Of a stretch of DNA of 64,000 nt, positions 34,734 to 43,504 are shown piece by piece. How positions within the stretch are numbered: the first letter of the stretch is position 1; each line of letters opens with the position of its first letter. Where the stretch lies: positions 11,687 to 75,686 of the forward strand of contig JBBSEX010000021.1 of assembly GCA_038239345.1 (NCBI GenBank). Reading direction: 5' to 3'. A program made the position numbers and the translations under genes. The notes beneath the pieces were generated by a model, which was not told the origin of the DNA, ran no database searches, and saw nothing but the letters and a program-made list of their open reading frames with translations. This DNA comes from JBBSEX01 sp038239345 (lineage in GTDB: Bacteria > Acidobacteriota > Terriglobia > Bryobacterales > Bryobacteraceae).

Positions 34734-36188
34734 ATGCGCAAGCTGCTCCTACTCTCGCTGTTCGCCGCCGGTGCGGCCTTTGGTCATCTGGGCAGTCCTG
34801 ATATTTTCCTCGAAGGGAAAGCCGGACCATACCCGCTCTTTGTGACCATCAAGCCGCCAACCGTAATTCCCGGCGTTGCGGAAATAGAGATTCGATCGGC
34901 CTCGGCGGATCTGCGCGAGTTGCATATTACTCCGATGCCGTTAACCGGCGATGGAGCGAAGTTTGCACCGGTAGCGGATACAGCGGAACGGTCGAAGGAC
35001 GACCCGCAATTTTATACCGGCGCGCTATGGATGATGAGCACGGGTTCGTGGCAGGTTCGCGTCAGGGCCGATGGAGCTTTAGGATCGGGCACGCTATCGG
35101 TTCCCGTGCCGGCCGTCCCCACACGCACGAAAGGCATGCAGGCGACGCTCGGCTATACGCTGTTCGGCTTGATGGTTTTCCTGTCGGTTGGTTCCGTGGT
35201 GATCATCGGCGCGGCAATTCGCGAAGGCCGGCTGGACCCCGGCACGCGTCCGGGAATTCTCAATAAACGAAACGCGCGGATTGCGATGGCCGGCTGCGGC
35301 GCTCTGGTTCTGCTGATCCTCTGGGGCGGCAACAACTGGTGGACGGCGGAAGCCAGCGGCTATTCCGATTACATTTATAAACCCCTGACCATGGCGCCAA
35401 GCGTCGATTCCGGGGGAAAGCTAACTCTGCAACTCGGCGATCCGGGCTGGGCTGTGAAACGGAAGCTCGATGATTTTCTGCCCGATCACAATCACCTGAT
35501 GCACCTCTACATCGTTCACCAGCCGGAGCTGGATCGAGTCTGGCATCTGCATCCGGAAATGTCGGCCAGCGGCGTCTTTACCCATAAATTGCCAAATGTG
35601 CCGGCCGGCGATTACCGGCTTTACGCCGACGTGGTTCACAAGAGTGGATTCCCTGAAACTATGGTGGCGAATCTCAACGTTCCGTCGGATATTGCAGGGA
35701 CTCCGCTCACAGGCGACGACGCGCTAGGAACCGGAATGGCGGTCTCAAAATCGCCGGGCGATTCCACCGTGGCCGAACTGCCGGACGGCTACAAAATGGT
35801 CTGGGATCGCGATCAAAAACCGCTCCGCGCCAAGCATCCCGGACTCTTTCATTTTCATCTGGAAGACAAGAATGGCAAGGCGCCACAAGACATGCAAATG
35901 TATATGGGCATGATGGGGCATGCGGCGTTTCTGAAAACCGACGGAACGGTTTTCGCCCACATACACCCATCTGGATCGATCGCCATGGCCGCGCTGGATA
36001 TCGCCGATGCCCAATTGGGCGTTGCCCCGCACGACATGAGCAAGATGGACATGTCCGGCCTCCCGGCGAGCGTATCATTCCCCTACGGATTCCCCCAACC
36101 TGGCCAATACCGCATCATCGTGCAGATGAAACACGGCGCGACGGTGGAGACGGGGATGTTTGATGCGAGAGTCGGTGGTGGGGGGTAG
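34734..36188 (+). CDS. Exported/membrane His- and Met-rich protein with FixH/YtkA-like N-domain
   Basis: The 484-residue protein has a signal peptide (MRKLLLLSLFAAGAAFG). A beta-sandwich of about 110 residues ending 'TGSWQVRVRADGALGSGTL' is reminiscent of YtkA/FixH-type domains. Two transmembrane helices (about 141-163 and 182-200) follow, then a large periplasmic part. The latter is dense in His and Met: 'LPDHNHLMHLYIVHQ', 'VWHLHPEMSASG', 'HPGLFHFHLED', 'MQMYMGMMGHA', 'VFAHIHPSGS', 'HDMSKMDMSG'. Such clusters usually bind copper or another soft metal. It begins 3 bp after the membrane protein above. The copper role is inference. Confidence 0.75.
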   Translation: MRKLLLLSLFAAGAAFGHLGSPDIFLEGKAGPYPLFVTIKPPTVIPGVAEIEIRSASADLRELHITPMPLTGDGAKFAPVADTAERSKDDPQFYTGALWMMSTGSWQVRVRADGALGSGTLSVPVPAVPTRTKGMQATLGYTLFGLMVFLSVGSVVIIGAAIREGRLDPGTRPGILNKRNARIAMAGCGALVLLILWGGNNWWTAEASGYSDYIYKPLTMAPSVDSGGKLTLQLGDPGWAVKRKLDDFLPDHNHLMHLYIVHQPELDRVWHLHPEMSASGVFTHKLPNVPAGDYRLYADVVHKSGFPETMVANLNVPSDIAGTPLTGDDALGTGMAVSKSPGDSTVAELPDGYKMVWDRDQKPLRAKHPGLFHFHLEDKNGKAPQDMQMYMGMMGHAAFLKTDGTVFAHIHPSGSIAMAALDIADAQLGVAPHDMSKMDMSGLPASVSFPYGFPQPGQYRIIVQMKHGATVETGMFDARVGGGG

Positions 36189-36259
36189 GAGGCGAGAGGT
36201 GGTTCGGATGCACGGAAATCCGGGCGTACCACTCAACTCCTACCGCCTTCACCGAAACT

Positions 36260-37192
36260 ATGCCTTCCCCTTCCTCATTCGACCCTGGCTTAACCGAACA
36301 AGTTACAGGCAAGCTTCGGCGTAGCGTCAATCGCGACGGTTCGTTTAACGTGCACCGGCGTGGGCGGCGGTTTCGCGATAACAATTCTTATCTGGCGCTG
36401 ATCCATATGTCGTGGCCGAAGTTTCTTACGGTCGTGATGATCGCCTTTTTGGCGGTGAACACAATTTTCGCCGTCGTGTATGTGGAAATCGGAATCGAGA
36501 ATTTGCGCGGCGTGGAATCCGATTCCGGCCACCAGGCGTTCTTCGACGCGTTTTTCTTCAGCGTTCAGACAATCACCACTGTCGGCTATGGCAGCATTGC
36601 GCCGAAGAGTATTTCCGCCGGTGCCGTAGCGAGCATGGAAGCGGTTTTGGGCCTGATGGGATTTGCCATCGCCACCGGCATTCTCTATGGAAGATTCTCG
36701 CGCCCCTCGGCCAAGATCGTTTATTCCGACAAGATGCTTGTGGCGCCCTATCAGAACATCCGAAGCCTGCAGTTTCGAGTGGCCAATCAGAGGAGTAACA
36801 ACCTGATGGACCTGGAAGCAACCGTGGTTCTGATGACGGTGGAACAGTCCGAAGATGGCAACCTGAAGCGCGATTTTAAGCAGTTGGAACTCGAACGATC
36901 CACCGTTTACTTTTTCCCCCTTAGCTGGACCATCGTGCATCCGATTACCGACTCGAGCCCGCTATTTGGCAAGACTGCGGCTGACTTAGAGCAGAAGCAG
37001 GCGGAGATAATCGTCATGATTCGAGCCTTCGATGAATCGTTCAGCCAACAGGTGTTCTCTCGGTTTTCATACCGCTGGGATGAATTCGAATGGGGCGCGC
37101 GTTTTGTGCAGGCCTTCTCCATCGATAAGCAGGGCGACCTGGTATTGGAACTCGATCAACTTCAGAAAATCGAACCCGCCGCATTGCCCTAA
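36260..37192 (+). CDS. KirBac-type inward-rectifier K+ channel
   Basis: The 310-residue protein has an N-terminal slide helix region ('DNNSYLALIHMSWPKFL'), TM1 (about 55-78), the pore helix and selectivity filter T107-V-G-Y-G111 (in 'VQTITTVGYGSIAPKS'), TM2 (about 122-146), and a C-terminal beta-rich cytoplasmic domain ('SDKMLVAPYQNIRSLQFRV', 'FPLSWTIVHPITDSSPL', 'DESFSQQVFSRFSY'). This is the full bacterial Kir layout, so it should form a tetrameric potassium channel gated by its cytoplasmic domain. The stop overlaps the convergent membrane gene by 4 bp. Confidence 0.95.
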   Translation: MPSPSSFDPGLTEQVTGKLRRSVNRDGSFNVHRRGRRFRDNNSYLALIHMSWPKFLTVVMIAFLAVNTIFAVVYVEIGIENLRGVESDSGHQAFFDAFFFSVQTITTVGYGSIAPKSISAGAVASMEAVLGLMGFAIATGILYGRFSRPSAKIVYSDKMLVAPYQNIRSLQFRVANQRSNNLMDLEATVVLMTVEQSEDGNLKRDFKQLELERSTVYFFPLSWTIVHPITDSSPLFGKTAADLEQKQAEIIVMIRAFDESFSQQVFSRFSYRWDEFEWGARFVQAFSIDKQGDLVLELDQLQKIEPAALP

Positions 37193-38913
37193 TTGGCCGG
37201 AAAGCCGAAGCTGCCAATGGGAACGCCAAACTCGTTTCCATCGGCGGTCTTCATCGGCGGTGTCACTTTGAAATCGATTTGCACGGTCCCCGCGGGCGCC
37301 ACCGGAAGATTCCAGCGAACGGTCTTCCATCCGGCTTCGCTAATTGTCAGCTTCCCAATTAAGTCGCCGTTGAGGCGTGCTTCAAATTCACTCTGCTTCA
37401 CCGCATGAATGTAATCCGGGCTGATGTTGAGCGTCACTTCGAACACCCCAGCGCCGGCGGGACGCAAGAGGCGCGCGGTGGCATGGGGGCGAATCCAACG
37501 GAAAATGGAAGCGCGAAAATACCAGCCGTCGCCCAACTGCCAGACGGGCGTCAGCGGACCGAGTTTGATGTAGGATAAGTCAGGCGTTTTCAGCCGTCGG
37601 GAAATAAACGAAACGGTGTGCGAATTGGCATCCCAGACGACGATCGCCAGTGTCTTGTTTTGCAAAGCCTGTAAGGCTGGCGCGTCCTCGACTCCAGCCG
37701 CAATAACGCTGACCGGATGAAAGTATTTGAACAGCCCAACCACGCCGTGCGGGCGCAGCGTTTCCGGCGCCCCGTCGTACAGAAAGGTCGCGATAAATGG
37801 ATTGGCGCGTTGAAAGTTCACCACCGGAATAACGTAAGCGCGATTTTCATCGCCTTCGGCAATCACAGCCTTGCGATACTCTTTTAATTGCAAATAGGTC
37901 CAGGGGAGCCACAGGGCGAGAAATAGCGGCATGGCGAAGCGGGAAATCCGCGTTGGGATCGCCTGCCAGGCAGCGCCGAAAGAGATCGCCAGTCCGATCA
38001 TCGGCGCATAGAGATACGGCCCGAAGAGGCGGCCCGGCAGGATCAGCATCGGTGCCAGCAGAACTAGGAACATGGACAGTCCGAAGCGTACACGCCGGTC
38101 CTTTATCGTGGCAACCAGCAAGAGTGCAAGCGGGATCGGCGCAAGTTTTCGCGCATAGAACGAAACGCAAGTCCACAACGCGTCGACCGTTAGCCGCAGC
38201 GTATAGTCGTCGTTCTTGCGGCTGTTATTCAGGATGGCTTGTACGCCGAAGACCGAAGAGATCGCGAAGAAGGGGAGCAGCGGCTTCCATTTCTTTTCAC
38301 CCAGCAGCCACTCGTACGCCAGCAGCGCTAGGGGCAATCCAATAGCGATTTCCTTCGATTTGAACGCCAGCCAGAAACAGACGACGCTCCAGATGTAGCG
38401 CTTGTGTGTGTACAGCAGCAGACTGGCCAGACAAAAGGAGGCGCAGAGCAGATCAAAGACGTACATCGGGCGCCAATAAATGCCGAAGACCGCTCGATGA
38501 AACGTAAAAAACAGCGCTCCGCCAAACGCGGTCCAATCGCTGAGGCCGAGCCGGCGGCCGAGCAGCCATACCAGTAGAACGTTTAACAGGTGAATCAGCT
38601 GAATTCCGTAGACGTAGGTGGAAAAATTCAGCCCTTCGATTGAATCGGCGAAGTGATAGAAAAGCGCACCCATCGGCCGGAAATTTCCACTGGAAAGAAT
38701 CGGCGTGACGACGCCTTCGACGACGTCCGGCCAATCCAGGACGTGGCTCCAGGAGAGGGTATCCAGATCGTCATCGGAGAAATATCCGTGCAGTGCCCCG
38801 CGATTGGCAATATAGAAAACGAAGGCCGTAAAGAGGAGAGCTAACAAAGGGCGAAAGTGTTGGGCTACGAAGCTCTGTAGCTGGGTGCCAGGGGAGGTCG
38901 CTCGAGTCGGCAT
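37189..38913 (-). CDS. GT-C-like polytopic membrane protein
   Basis: The 574-residue protein has about 10 to 12 transmembrane helices in its first 370 residues and a soluble beta-rich C-terminal domain ('LRPAGAGVFEVTLNISPDY', 'GWKTVRWNLPVAPAGTVQIDF'). An acidic motif directly after TM1 ('HGYFSDDDLDTL', Asp47-49) fits the first luminal loop of GT-C glycosyltransferases such as PMT/ArnT types, and 'FHRAVFGIYWRPMYVFD' resembles the loop region of those enzymes. It probably transfers a sugar from a lipid carrier, but donor and acceptor are unknown. Confidence 0.65.
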   Translation of the reverse strand: MPTRATSPGTQLQSFVAQHFRPLLALLFTAFVFYIANRGALHGYFSDDDLDTLSWSHVLDWPDVVEGVVTPILSSGNFRPMGALFYHFADSIEGLNFSTYVYGIQLIHLLNVLLVWLLGRRLGLSDWTAFGGALFFTFHRAVFGIYWRPMYVFDLLCASFCLASLLLYTHKRYIWSVVCFWLAFKSKEIAIGLPLALLAYEWLLGEKKWKPLLPFFAISSVFGVQAILNNSRKNDDYTLRLTVDALWTCVSFYARKLAPIPLALLLVATIKDRRVRFGLSMFLVLLAPMLILPGRLFGPYLYAPMIGLAISFGAAWQAIPTRISRFAMPLFLALWLPWTYLQLKEYRKAVIAEGDENRAYVIPVVNFQRANPFIATFLYDGAPETLRPHGVVGLFKYFHPVSVIAAGVEDAPALQALQNKTLAIVVWDANSHTVSFISRRLKTPDLSYIKLGPLTPVWQLGDGWYFRASIFRWIRPHATARLLRPAGAGVFEVTLNISPDYIHAVKQSEFEARLNGDLIGKLTISEAGWKTVRWNLPVAPAGTVQIDFKVTPPMKTADGNEFGVPIGSFGFPAN

Positions 38914-39144
38914 GCGAACTTTCTACTCTACCGCGAGACCGTATTTTGCCGAAAGAAGTAGTACTCTACCCGCAAATTAGGGCAGGGTTCACAGGCAATA
39001 ACCGTAGTGTTAAGAATCTCTCCGGTGGATTATCATGGAGTAGCAGTAGAAACCGGGGCCGATGAACATCTTCCTCCGAGTGCTTATCGGCTCTTGGTTT
39101 AATTGCAACCATCTAAATTTCAATCACACTGAACCCGGCTCAGC

Positions 39145-40230
39145 TTAGGGCTTTGTCGTGGGTGTGGCTTCTTTAGTTTTCGCGTCGGACAGGGGATCGG
39201 GCGTCGTATCGTACTTAATGTCCGAGTCCGCGCCAAACTTGCGATACAAGCGGAATTCGACTTCGTTCTTCACCAGGAAACGGCCTTCTCGCGATCGAAC
39301 TTCGGCTTTCAAGGGAAGAATAAAATGATGATCGGTAATCGCGATGTCGTCATAATCCAGCGTGACGTGGACCTCATTGACCGGGAAGCCAACCGGCAAA
39401 TTTTCGGCATCGAGAGTAATCCGTGTTACTGATCTATTTGTCTTGTCGACATAAACTCGACCCGTATATCCCGTAACAATCGTCTGCGTTTCCGGCGACC
39501 CAACTCCGGCGGTGATGCGGTATTTCGAATTCCCCTGCGACACGCGGTAAGAGAAAACGTGTTGCGGATTGCCGCGTAAGGTGCCCCAGCGCTCCCATTC
39601 GAATTCGGTTTGGGTACTCGGTTCAAAAATTTCCGCCATCATGGTTCCGAATTCGCCGGAGGATGTCGCGCCGCCTAACTTCTCATGAGCGACGTCGGTG
39701 GGTTGATTATTCACCATCACAACCTTGTACTTCTCCTGATGTTCTGAGTAGCTCAGCTGCTCCATGATGGTGTCGCGCAGTTGATAGCCGCGTCCGCTAG
39801 GGTCAATCGAACGCCGTGTTATCTGGGCGCAAATGAAATCCGGCAGCCCTTTGACGTAATTCAATGCATATTCGCGGGCATCGTTCAGCACGCGCTTTTG
39901 CTCCATCGAGTCTGGTGAAGGACGGGGAATCGCTACCAGCTTCGGGGCGGGCGGTGGAGGAGCGGCAAGCGTGGCCGTCGAATCGCGTAACTCCCGTAAT
40001 GCCTGCATGGTCTTCGGCCCCACTCCTATGGTCTGCAATTGTTCCAGCTTCTCATCCTCAAGTTTGTTTGAAAGCTTTATCCGATGCAGATATTCGGCCA
40101 CGACCTTGTCCTGTTCTTTCATCTGCACCGCACTGCTGACAAACGTCACCAGTTGATCCACCGTCATTCGCATTTCCGCGGGGGCGGCCATGCAAAAGAC
40201 TAAAGCGAGCAATAGTAAGCGAGGCTGCAT
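39145..40230 (-). CDS. Exported protein of unknown function
   Basis: The 361-residue protein begins at ATG 40230 with a signal peptide (MQPRLLLLALVFCMAAPAEM). A helical region (about 20-100) precedes a Pro-rich linker ('APPPPAPKLVAIPRPSP'), and the remainder is a beta-rich domain containing 'DARE...YVKGLPDFICAQIT' and 'RVSQGNSKYRITAG', a type frequent in acidobacterial outer-membrane-associated proteins. Its start follows the SGNH gene stop by 1 bp, so it is the last gene of a leftward four-gene group. I do not recognise a function. The 231 bp beyond its 3' end (38914-39144) hold nothing I can name. Confidence 0.75.
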   Translation of the reverse strand: MQPRLLLLALVFCMAAPAEMRMTVDQLVTFVSSAVQMKEQDKVVAEYLHRIKLSNKLEDEKLEQLQTIGVGPKTMQALRELRDSTATLAAPPPPAPKLVAIPRPSPDSMEQKRVLNDAREYALNYVKGLPDFICAQITRRSIDPSGRGYQLRDTIMEQLSYSEHQEKYKVVMVNNQPTDVAHEKLGGATSSGEFGTMMAEIFEPSTQTEFEWERWGTLRGNPQHVFSYRVSQGNSKYRITAGVGSPETQTIVTGYTGRVYVDKTNRSVTRITLDAENLPVGFPVNEVHVTLDYDDIAITDHHFILPLKAEVRSREGRFLVKNEVEFRLYRKFGADSDIKYDTTPDPLSDAKTKEATPTTKP

Positions 40231-40231
40231 G

Positions 40232-41329
40232 TTATTTTTCCGGGCTCTTAGGCTCGGACTCGGAACTCTTCCCCACTGAGAATAGACGGCGGCGTTTGGG
40301 TTTCTGTTGCGTGCCCGGGCCAACTGTTTTGTCGATGGCTTCCTGGGCCAGCGGGCCCATAATGCGATATCCCAGGCTGTTGGGATGTAACCCATCGGCC
40401 GACAGGTCCTCTTTCAGCATCCCGCTTGCGTCCACCGTCTTCGAGTAATAATCGAGGTAGGTATACCCGCGATTCACGCAGAAGTTGCGAAGCCACTCGT
40501 TTAGCGCGCGAATCTGCGCCGGCGACCGCTCCTTAGTTCGCTCATAAGTTACGTTTTGATCCTTGTGATAGTCGCTCACGGGCAGAACGCTCGCCAGAAT
40601 CACTTTGATCTTCGCGTACTCCGCCAAATCCGCCAGCAGCGTGATGTTGCTCTCAATCGTAGCGACGCTGATCCCTCGTGAAAGGTCGTTCGTGCCGCCG
40701 AGAATAACCACGGCCTCGGGGTGCAAGTCCATTACGTCGGCCTTGAAGCGCAGTAACATCTGCCCTGTGATCTGCCCGCTGATGCCGCGATTCACGAAAT
40801 CCTGGTCGGGGAAATATTCGTTCAGGCGCCAGGAATCGGTGATGGAATCGCCCAGGAAGACAACGCGAGCGCGGCCGCTTTGCACTGGCCCCTGTGTTTG
40901 ATTGGCTTCCATGTAGCGCTTCAGATTGTCGGGATCGGGGCTGCGAAGCTGCGTCTCTTTCAGGTCGACTAAAGCCCGAAAATGCGTTTCGAATCGCGTC
41001 AGAATATCGCGCAGCAGGGCGAACTGTTGGGAAGCGGCCGAAGGGAACGGGAATGGCTTGGGGATGGAATCGGCTAGCAGAAGATACGCTCGCAACGTGG
41101 TTAGCAGCGAATAATTGAAAGTTGCGCTATTCGGCCGCACCTGCAAATTCGTGCTCGCCTGGCGGGCATTCTCAATCAACGGTGTCGCTGCTTTTGATAA
41201 GTCGGGTACGGCGATGGCTGTCGCTTCCATCAACTGCACTGTCTGGATGGCGGTGGCCAGCACCTCATTATTCGGCAACACTTGCGCCTGAACGATCGCG
41301 GCAAACAACAATAGAAAAACGCTTCTCAC
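40232..41329 (-). CDS. SGNH/GDSL-family esterase or lipase
   Basis: The protein of about 365 residues has a signal peptide (VFLLLFAAIVQAQ), an extra N-terminal helical domain (about 20-150) and a SGNH hydrolase domain with block I 'VVFLGDSITDS' (nucleophile Ser162), Gly in 'FVNRGISGQ', block III 'ILGGTNDLSRG' and block V 'SADGLHPNSLGY'. It hydrolyses ester bonds, probably on polysaccharide acetyl groups or lipids in the periplasm. GTG 41329 overlaps the upstream stop (GTGA); a TTG one codon earlier is an alternative. The tail is basic (KPKRRRL). Confidence 0.88.
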   Translation of the reverse strand: MRSVFLLLFAAIVQAQVLPNNEVLATAIQTVQLMEATAIAVPDLSKAATPLIENARQASTNLQVRPNSATFNYSLLTTLRAYLLLADSIPKPFPFPSAASQQFALLRDILTRFETHFRALVDLKETQLRSPDPDNLKRYMEANQTQGPVQSGRARVVFLGDSITDSWRLNEYFPDQDFVNRGISGQITGQMLLRFKADVMDLHPEAVVILGGTNDLSRGISVATIESNITLLADLAEYAKIKVILASVLPVSDYHKDQNVTYERTKERSPAQIRALNEWLRNFCVNRGYTYLDYYSKTVDASGMLKEDLSADGLHPNSLGYRIMGPLAQEAIDKTVGPGTQQKPKRRRLFSVGKSSESEPKSPEK

Positions 41330-42096
41330 CAATGTTCTTCCTTCTCCAACTGTAACGTGACGGTACCGATCGTGATCGGCATCCGGATGCGGAACTGCAC
41401 GGGCAACCGGCGTGCGTCATCCGACAACCAGACGAATGCCTTAGCCTTGCGTTGAAACAGCACTCCATCGAAAATATACGCTTCGTAACGCACCGTCTTA
41501 AAGATTCCGACTTTGGTCTTGACCTCTTCCCGCTCCTGCGCTTCCACCTTCACGTTCACCGTTTTTCTACCGTCGCTGATCGGCAGTTGAGCCGATTGCC
41601 CGACATCCACTTTCAATGTGCGCATGTGCATCAGCGCGCCCAACACGTCGTGAACGCAAGCGGGGATGTCGGTCTGACTATTGCGGACGACGGAATTCTT
41701 CAACACGTCGCGTTCGATGTAGCTGGCCTTCTTCATCTGACGGTCGAAAACTACCTTCGTCTCGCGATGACGCTTGCCCTCAATGGCGTCAAACTGCATG
41801 TTTACGGCGCACGTGGTGTCCTGATAATTGACCACGTAATCGTCCTTGACCTTGAACAAGCGCGAGACCAGGCCGCCGGATTCCAAGTGCATCGTCGCGG
41901 TATCGGGATGAAGCGTCAGCTTCGCGTCGCCGGCATAAATCAAGCGCCACTCTACCCCATAATGTAGAACTTCGGTTCCCTTGGGAGGAGTGTGGCTAAT
42001 AGCAGAGTCGGATTGTCCGGCAAGCCGCGAAGGAACCAGCGGCGTTACGATTGCCGCCGCCGCAAGAAGTGCCCATAAGGCACGGAAGCCCGCCAT
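41326..42096 (-). CDS. DUF3108-domain exported protein
   Basis: The 256-residue protein has a signal peptide (ALWALLAAAAIVTPLV) and the DUF3108 pattern: 'GTEVLHYGVEWRLIYAGDAKL', a central 'FDRQMKKASYIERD', 'IPACVHDVLGALMHMRTL', 'VGIFKTVRYEAYIF' and the ending 'VWLSDDARRLPVQFRIRMPI' (read as separate short blocks). DUF3108 proteins are periplasmic beta-sheet proteins of unknown function, possibly in lipid or envelope metabolism. It is coupled by overlap to the SGNH gene downstream. Confidence 0.85.
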   Translation of the reverse strand: MAGFRALWALLAAAAIVTPLVPSRLAGQSDSAISHTPPKGTEVLHYGVEWRLIYAGDAKLTLHPDTATMHLESGGLVSRLFKVKDDYVVNYQDTTCAVNMQFDAIEGKRHRETKVVFDRQMKKASYIERDVLKNSVVRNSQTDIPACVHDVLGALMHMRTLKVDVGQSAQLPISDGRKTVNVKVEAQEREEVKTKVGIFKTVRYEAYIFDGVLFQRKAKAFVWLSDDARRLPVQFRIRMPITIGTVTLQLEKEEHW

Positions 42097-42177
42097 TGCT
42101 TTGAGTTTGGCAGATCGGGAAAAGAATGCGCAACCTGCCTTAGCGATTTCTGCGTGGCGGTGATCTGGGAGACACTC

Positions 42178-43482
42178 TCACTTCAATTTTGCCAGTTCAT
42201 CCTTGGCCACCGATTTCCAGCGGCTGACTTCGCGGCGGCGATTACTGGGCATTGTGTCCACGGCTTCGATGGCCCGCTCGAACGCTTCCCGGGCTTCGGT
42301 CGTTTTTTCCTGTTGGGCCAGGACGCGGCCATACCAGCACAAGCCTTCCGGATCGTACGGGCGGCGGTTTGTATACTTTTCGAGCGCTACCAGCGCTGGG
42401 CCGTTCTCGCCAGCGGTGAACAATGCCGCTCCCAGTTCGCGCCAAACTTCTCCCGAGGCGTGTCTCTCATCGAGCGCTGCCACCTTACGAAATCGGGCGA
42501 TCGCCTCCGTGGGATTTCCACGCTCTATCGCGATGCGCCCCAATTGATGTTGGGCGTCGATTTCTTCGTCGTTGATCTCCACCGCTCGATGAAAACTGGC
42601 GCTCGCTTCGTCCACACGGCGGCGCTGCTGGTAGATCAGGCCAAGCTGGTAATGGGCATCGGAATCGCGGGGATTAATGGTGGCTAGTTCCAGTTGGCGG
42701 CGGAAATTCTGGCGCTGGCTGAGCCCGCTGCCGAGTGCCCGTATATCGCCCTGAAATAAACTATAAATAAAATAAAGGAACAGAGGCGAACCGGCATAGT
42801 AGAGTAATGGCCCCGCTAGATCGCGGACCATCACTCCGGCGATGCCAGCCACCCCTCCCATGATCGAGGCTGCAGCGGCTTCACCGAGCCGGACGCCGTA
42901 CATGACGCGTGCGGCACACCCGGCCAGGGCAAGGAAATACGCCGTCGAGACCCACCACAGAATCGGCTGGCGAGGCATCGGGATATGGACCGCCATCGTT
43001 CCTAATCCGAATAGGGTCAGGGGTAGAAATGCGGCGGTCCAGGCCATCGCCAGCAACAGAAGAAGAGGCAGATAATCGCGCGTCAGCACGGTAGTAAATC
43101 CGCCGCCTTTCACCACGCTCATCCATAAAATGATCCCCGGGGTGACGAACAAGGCCAGGGCGATCAACGGGGCGAAGGGGCTAAAGGCATCATAGGCCGT
43201 GAAGCGTTCCAGCGATCGCTCCAAGATGCCTGGACCCAGGGGTTCTTCTGGAATTGCGCGGCGGTCAATCCCGCTTCGGGGCGGGGGAGCAGACTCTGGA
43301 TCCGGCGCCACAGCAACTGGCGAAGTAACAACGGCCATGCTGGGAACGTGGAGGGCGAAAGTGGTTGCTACGGCGAGCAATAAGGCGATCCAAAGTCGCC
43401 CTTCATCCAGTAATCGGCTCAACGCCGCCAGAGGCTGGATATATAGTTGAAACAACCGCTTACTGTTCTCGACCAACGGCAT
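42178..43482 (-). CDS. Membrane protein with C-terminal TPR domain
   Basis: The 434-residue protein has an N-terminal membrane half with about six helices (about 30-260; Yip1-like arrangement) and a cytoplasmic C-terminal half with at least four TPR units (for example 'DAHYQLGLIYQQRRRVDEA', 'DAQHQLGRIAIERGNPTEA', 'GLCWYGRVLAQQEKTTEA'). It is likely a scaffold for other proteins at the membrane. Its ATG is only 22 bp from the divergent alaS ATG, with a -10-like TATTCT in between on this strand. Confidence 0.8.
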   Translation of the reverse strand: MPLVENSKRLFQLYIQPLAALSRLLDEGRLWIALLLAVATTFALHVPSMAVVTSPVAVAPDPESAPPPRSGIDRRAIPEEPLGPGILERSLERFTAYDAFSPFAPLIALALFVTPGIILWMSVVKGGGFTTVLTRDYLPLLLLLAMAWTAAFLPLTLFGLGTMAVHIPMPRQPILWWVSTAYFLALAGCAARVMYGVRLGEAAAASIMGGVAGIAGVMVRDLAGPLLYYAGSPLFLYFIYSLFQGDIRALGSGLSQRQNFRRQLELATINPRDSDAHYQLGLIYQQRRRVDEASASFHRAVEINDEEIDAQHQLGRIAIERGNPTEAIARFRKVAALDERHASGEVWRELGAALFTAGENGPALVALEKYTNRRPYDPEGLCWYGRVLAQQEKTTEAREAFERAIEAVDTMPSNRRREVSRWKSVAKDELAKLK

Positions 43483-43504
43483 CCGTGTGTCAGAATAACA
43501 ATAA

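Noticed and set aside
38914..39144. Small gene or RNA in the 231-bp gap
   Set aside because: I could find no ORF with a ribosome site, no tRNA fold and no convincing hairpin.
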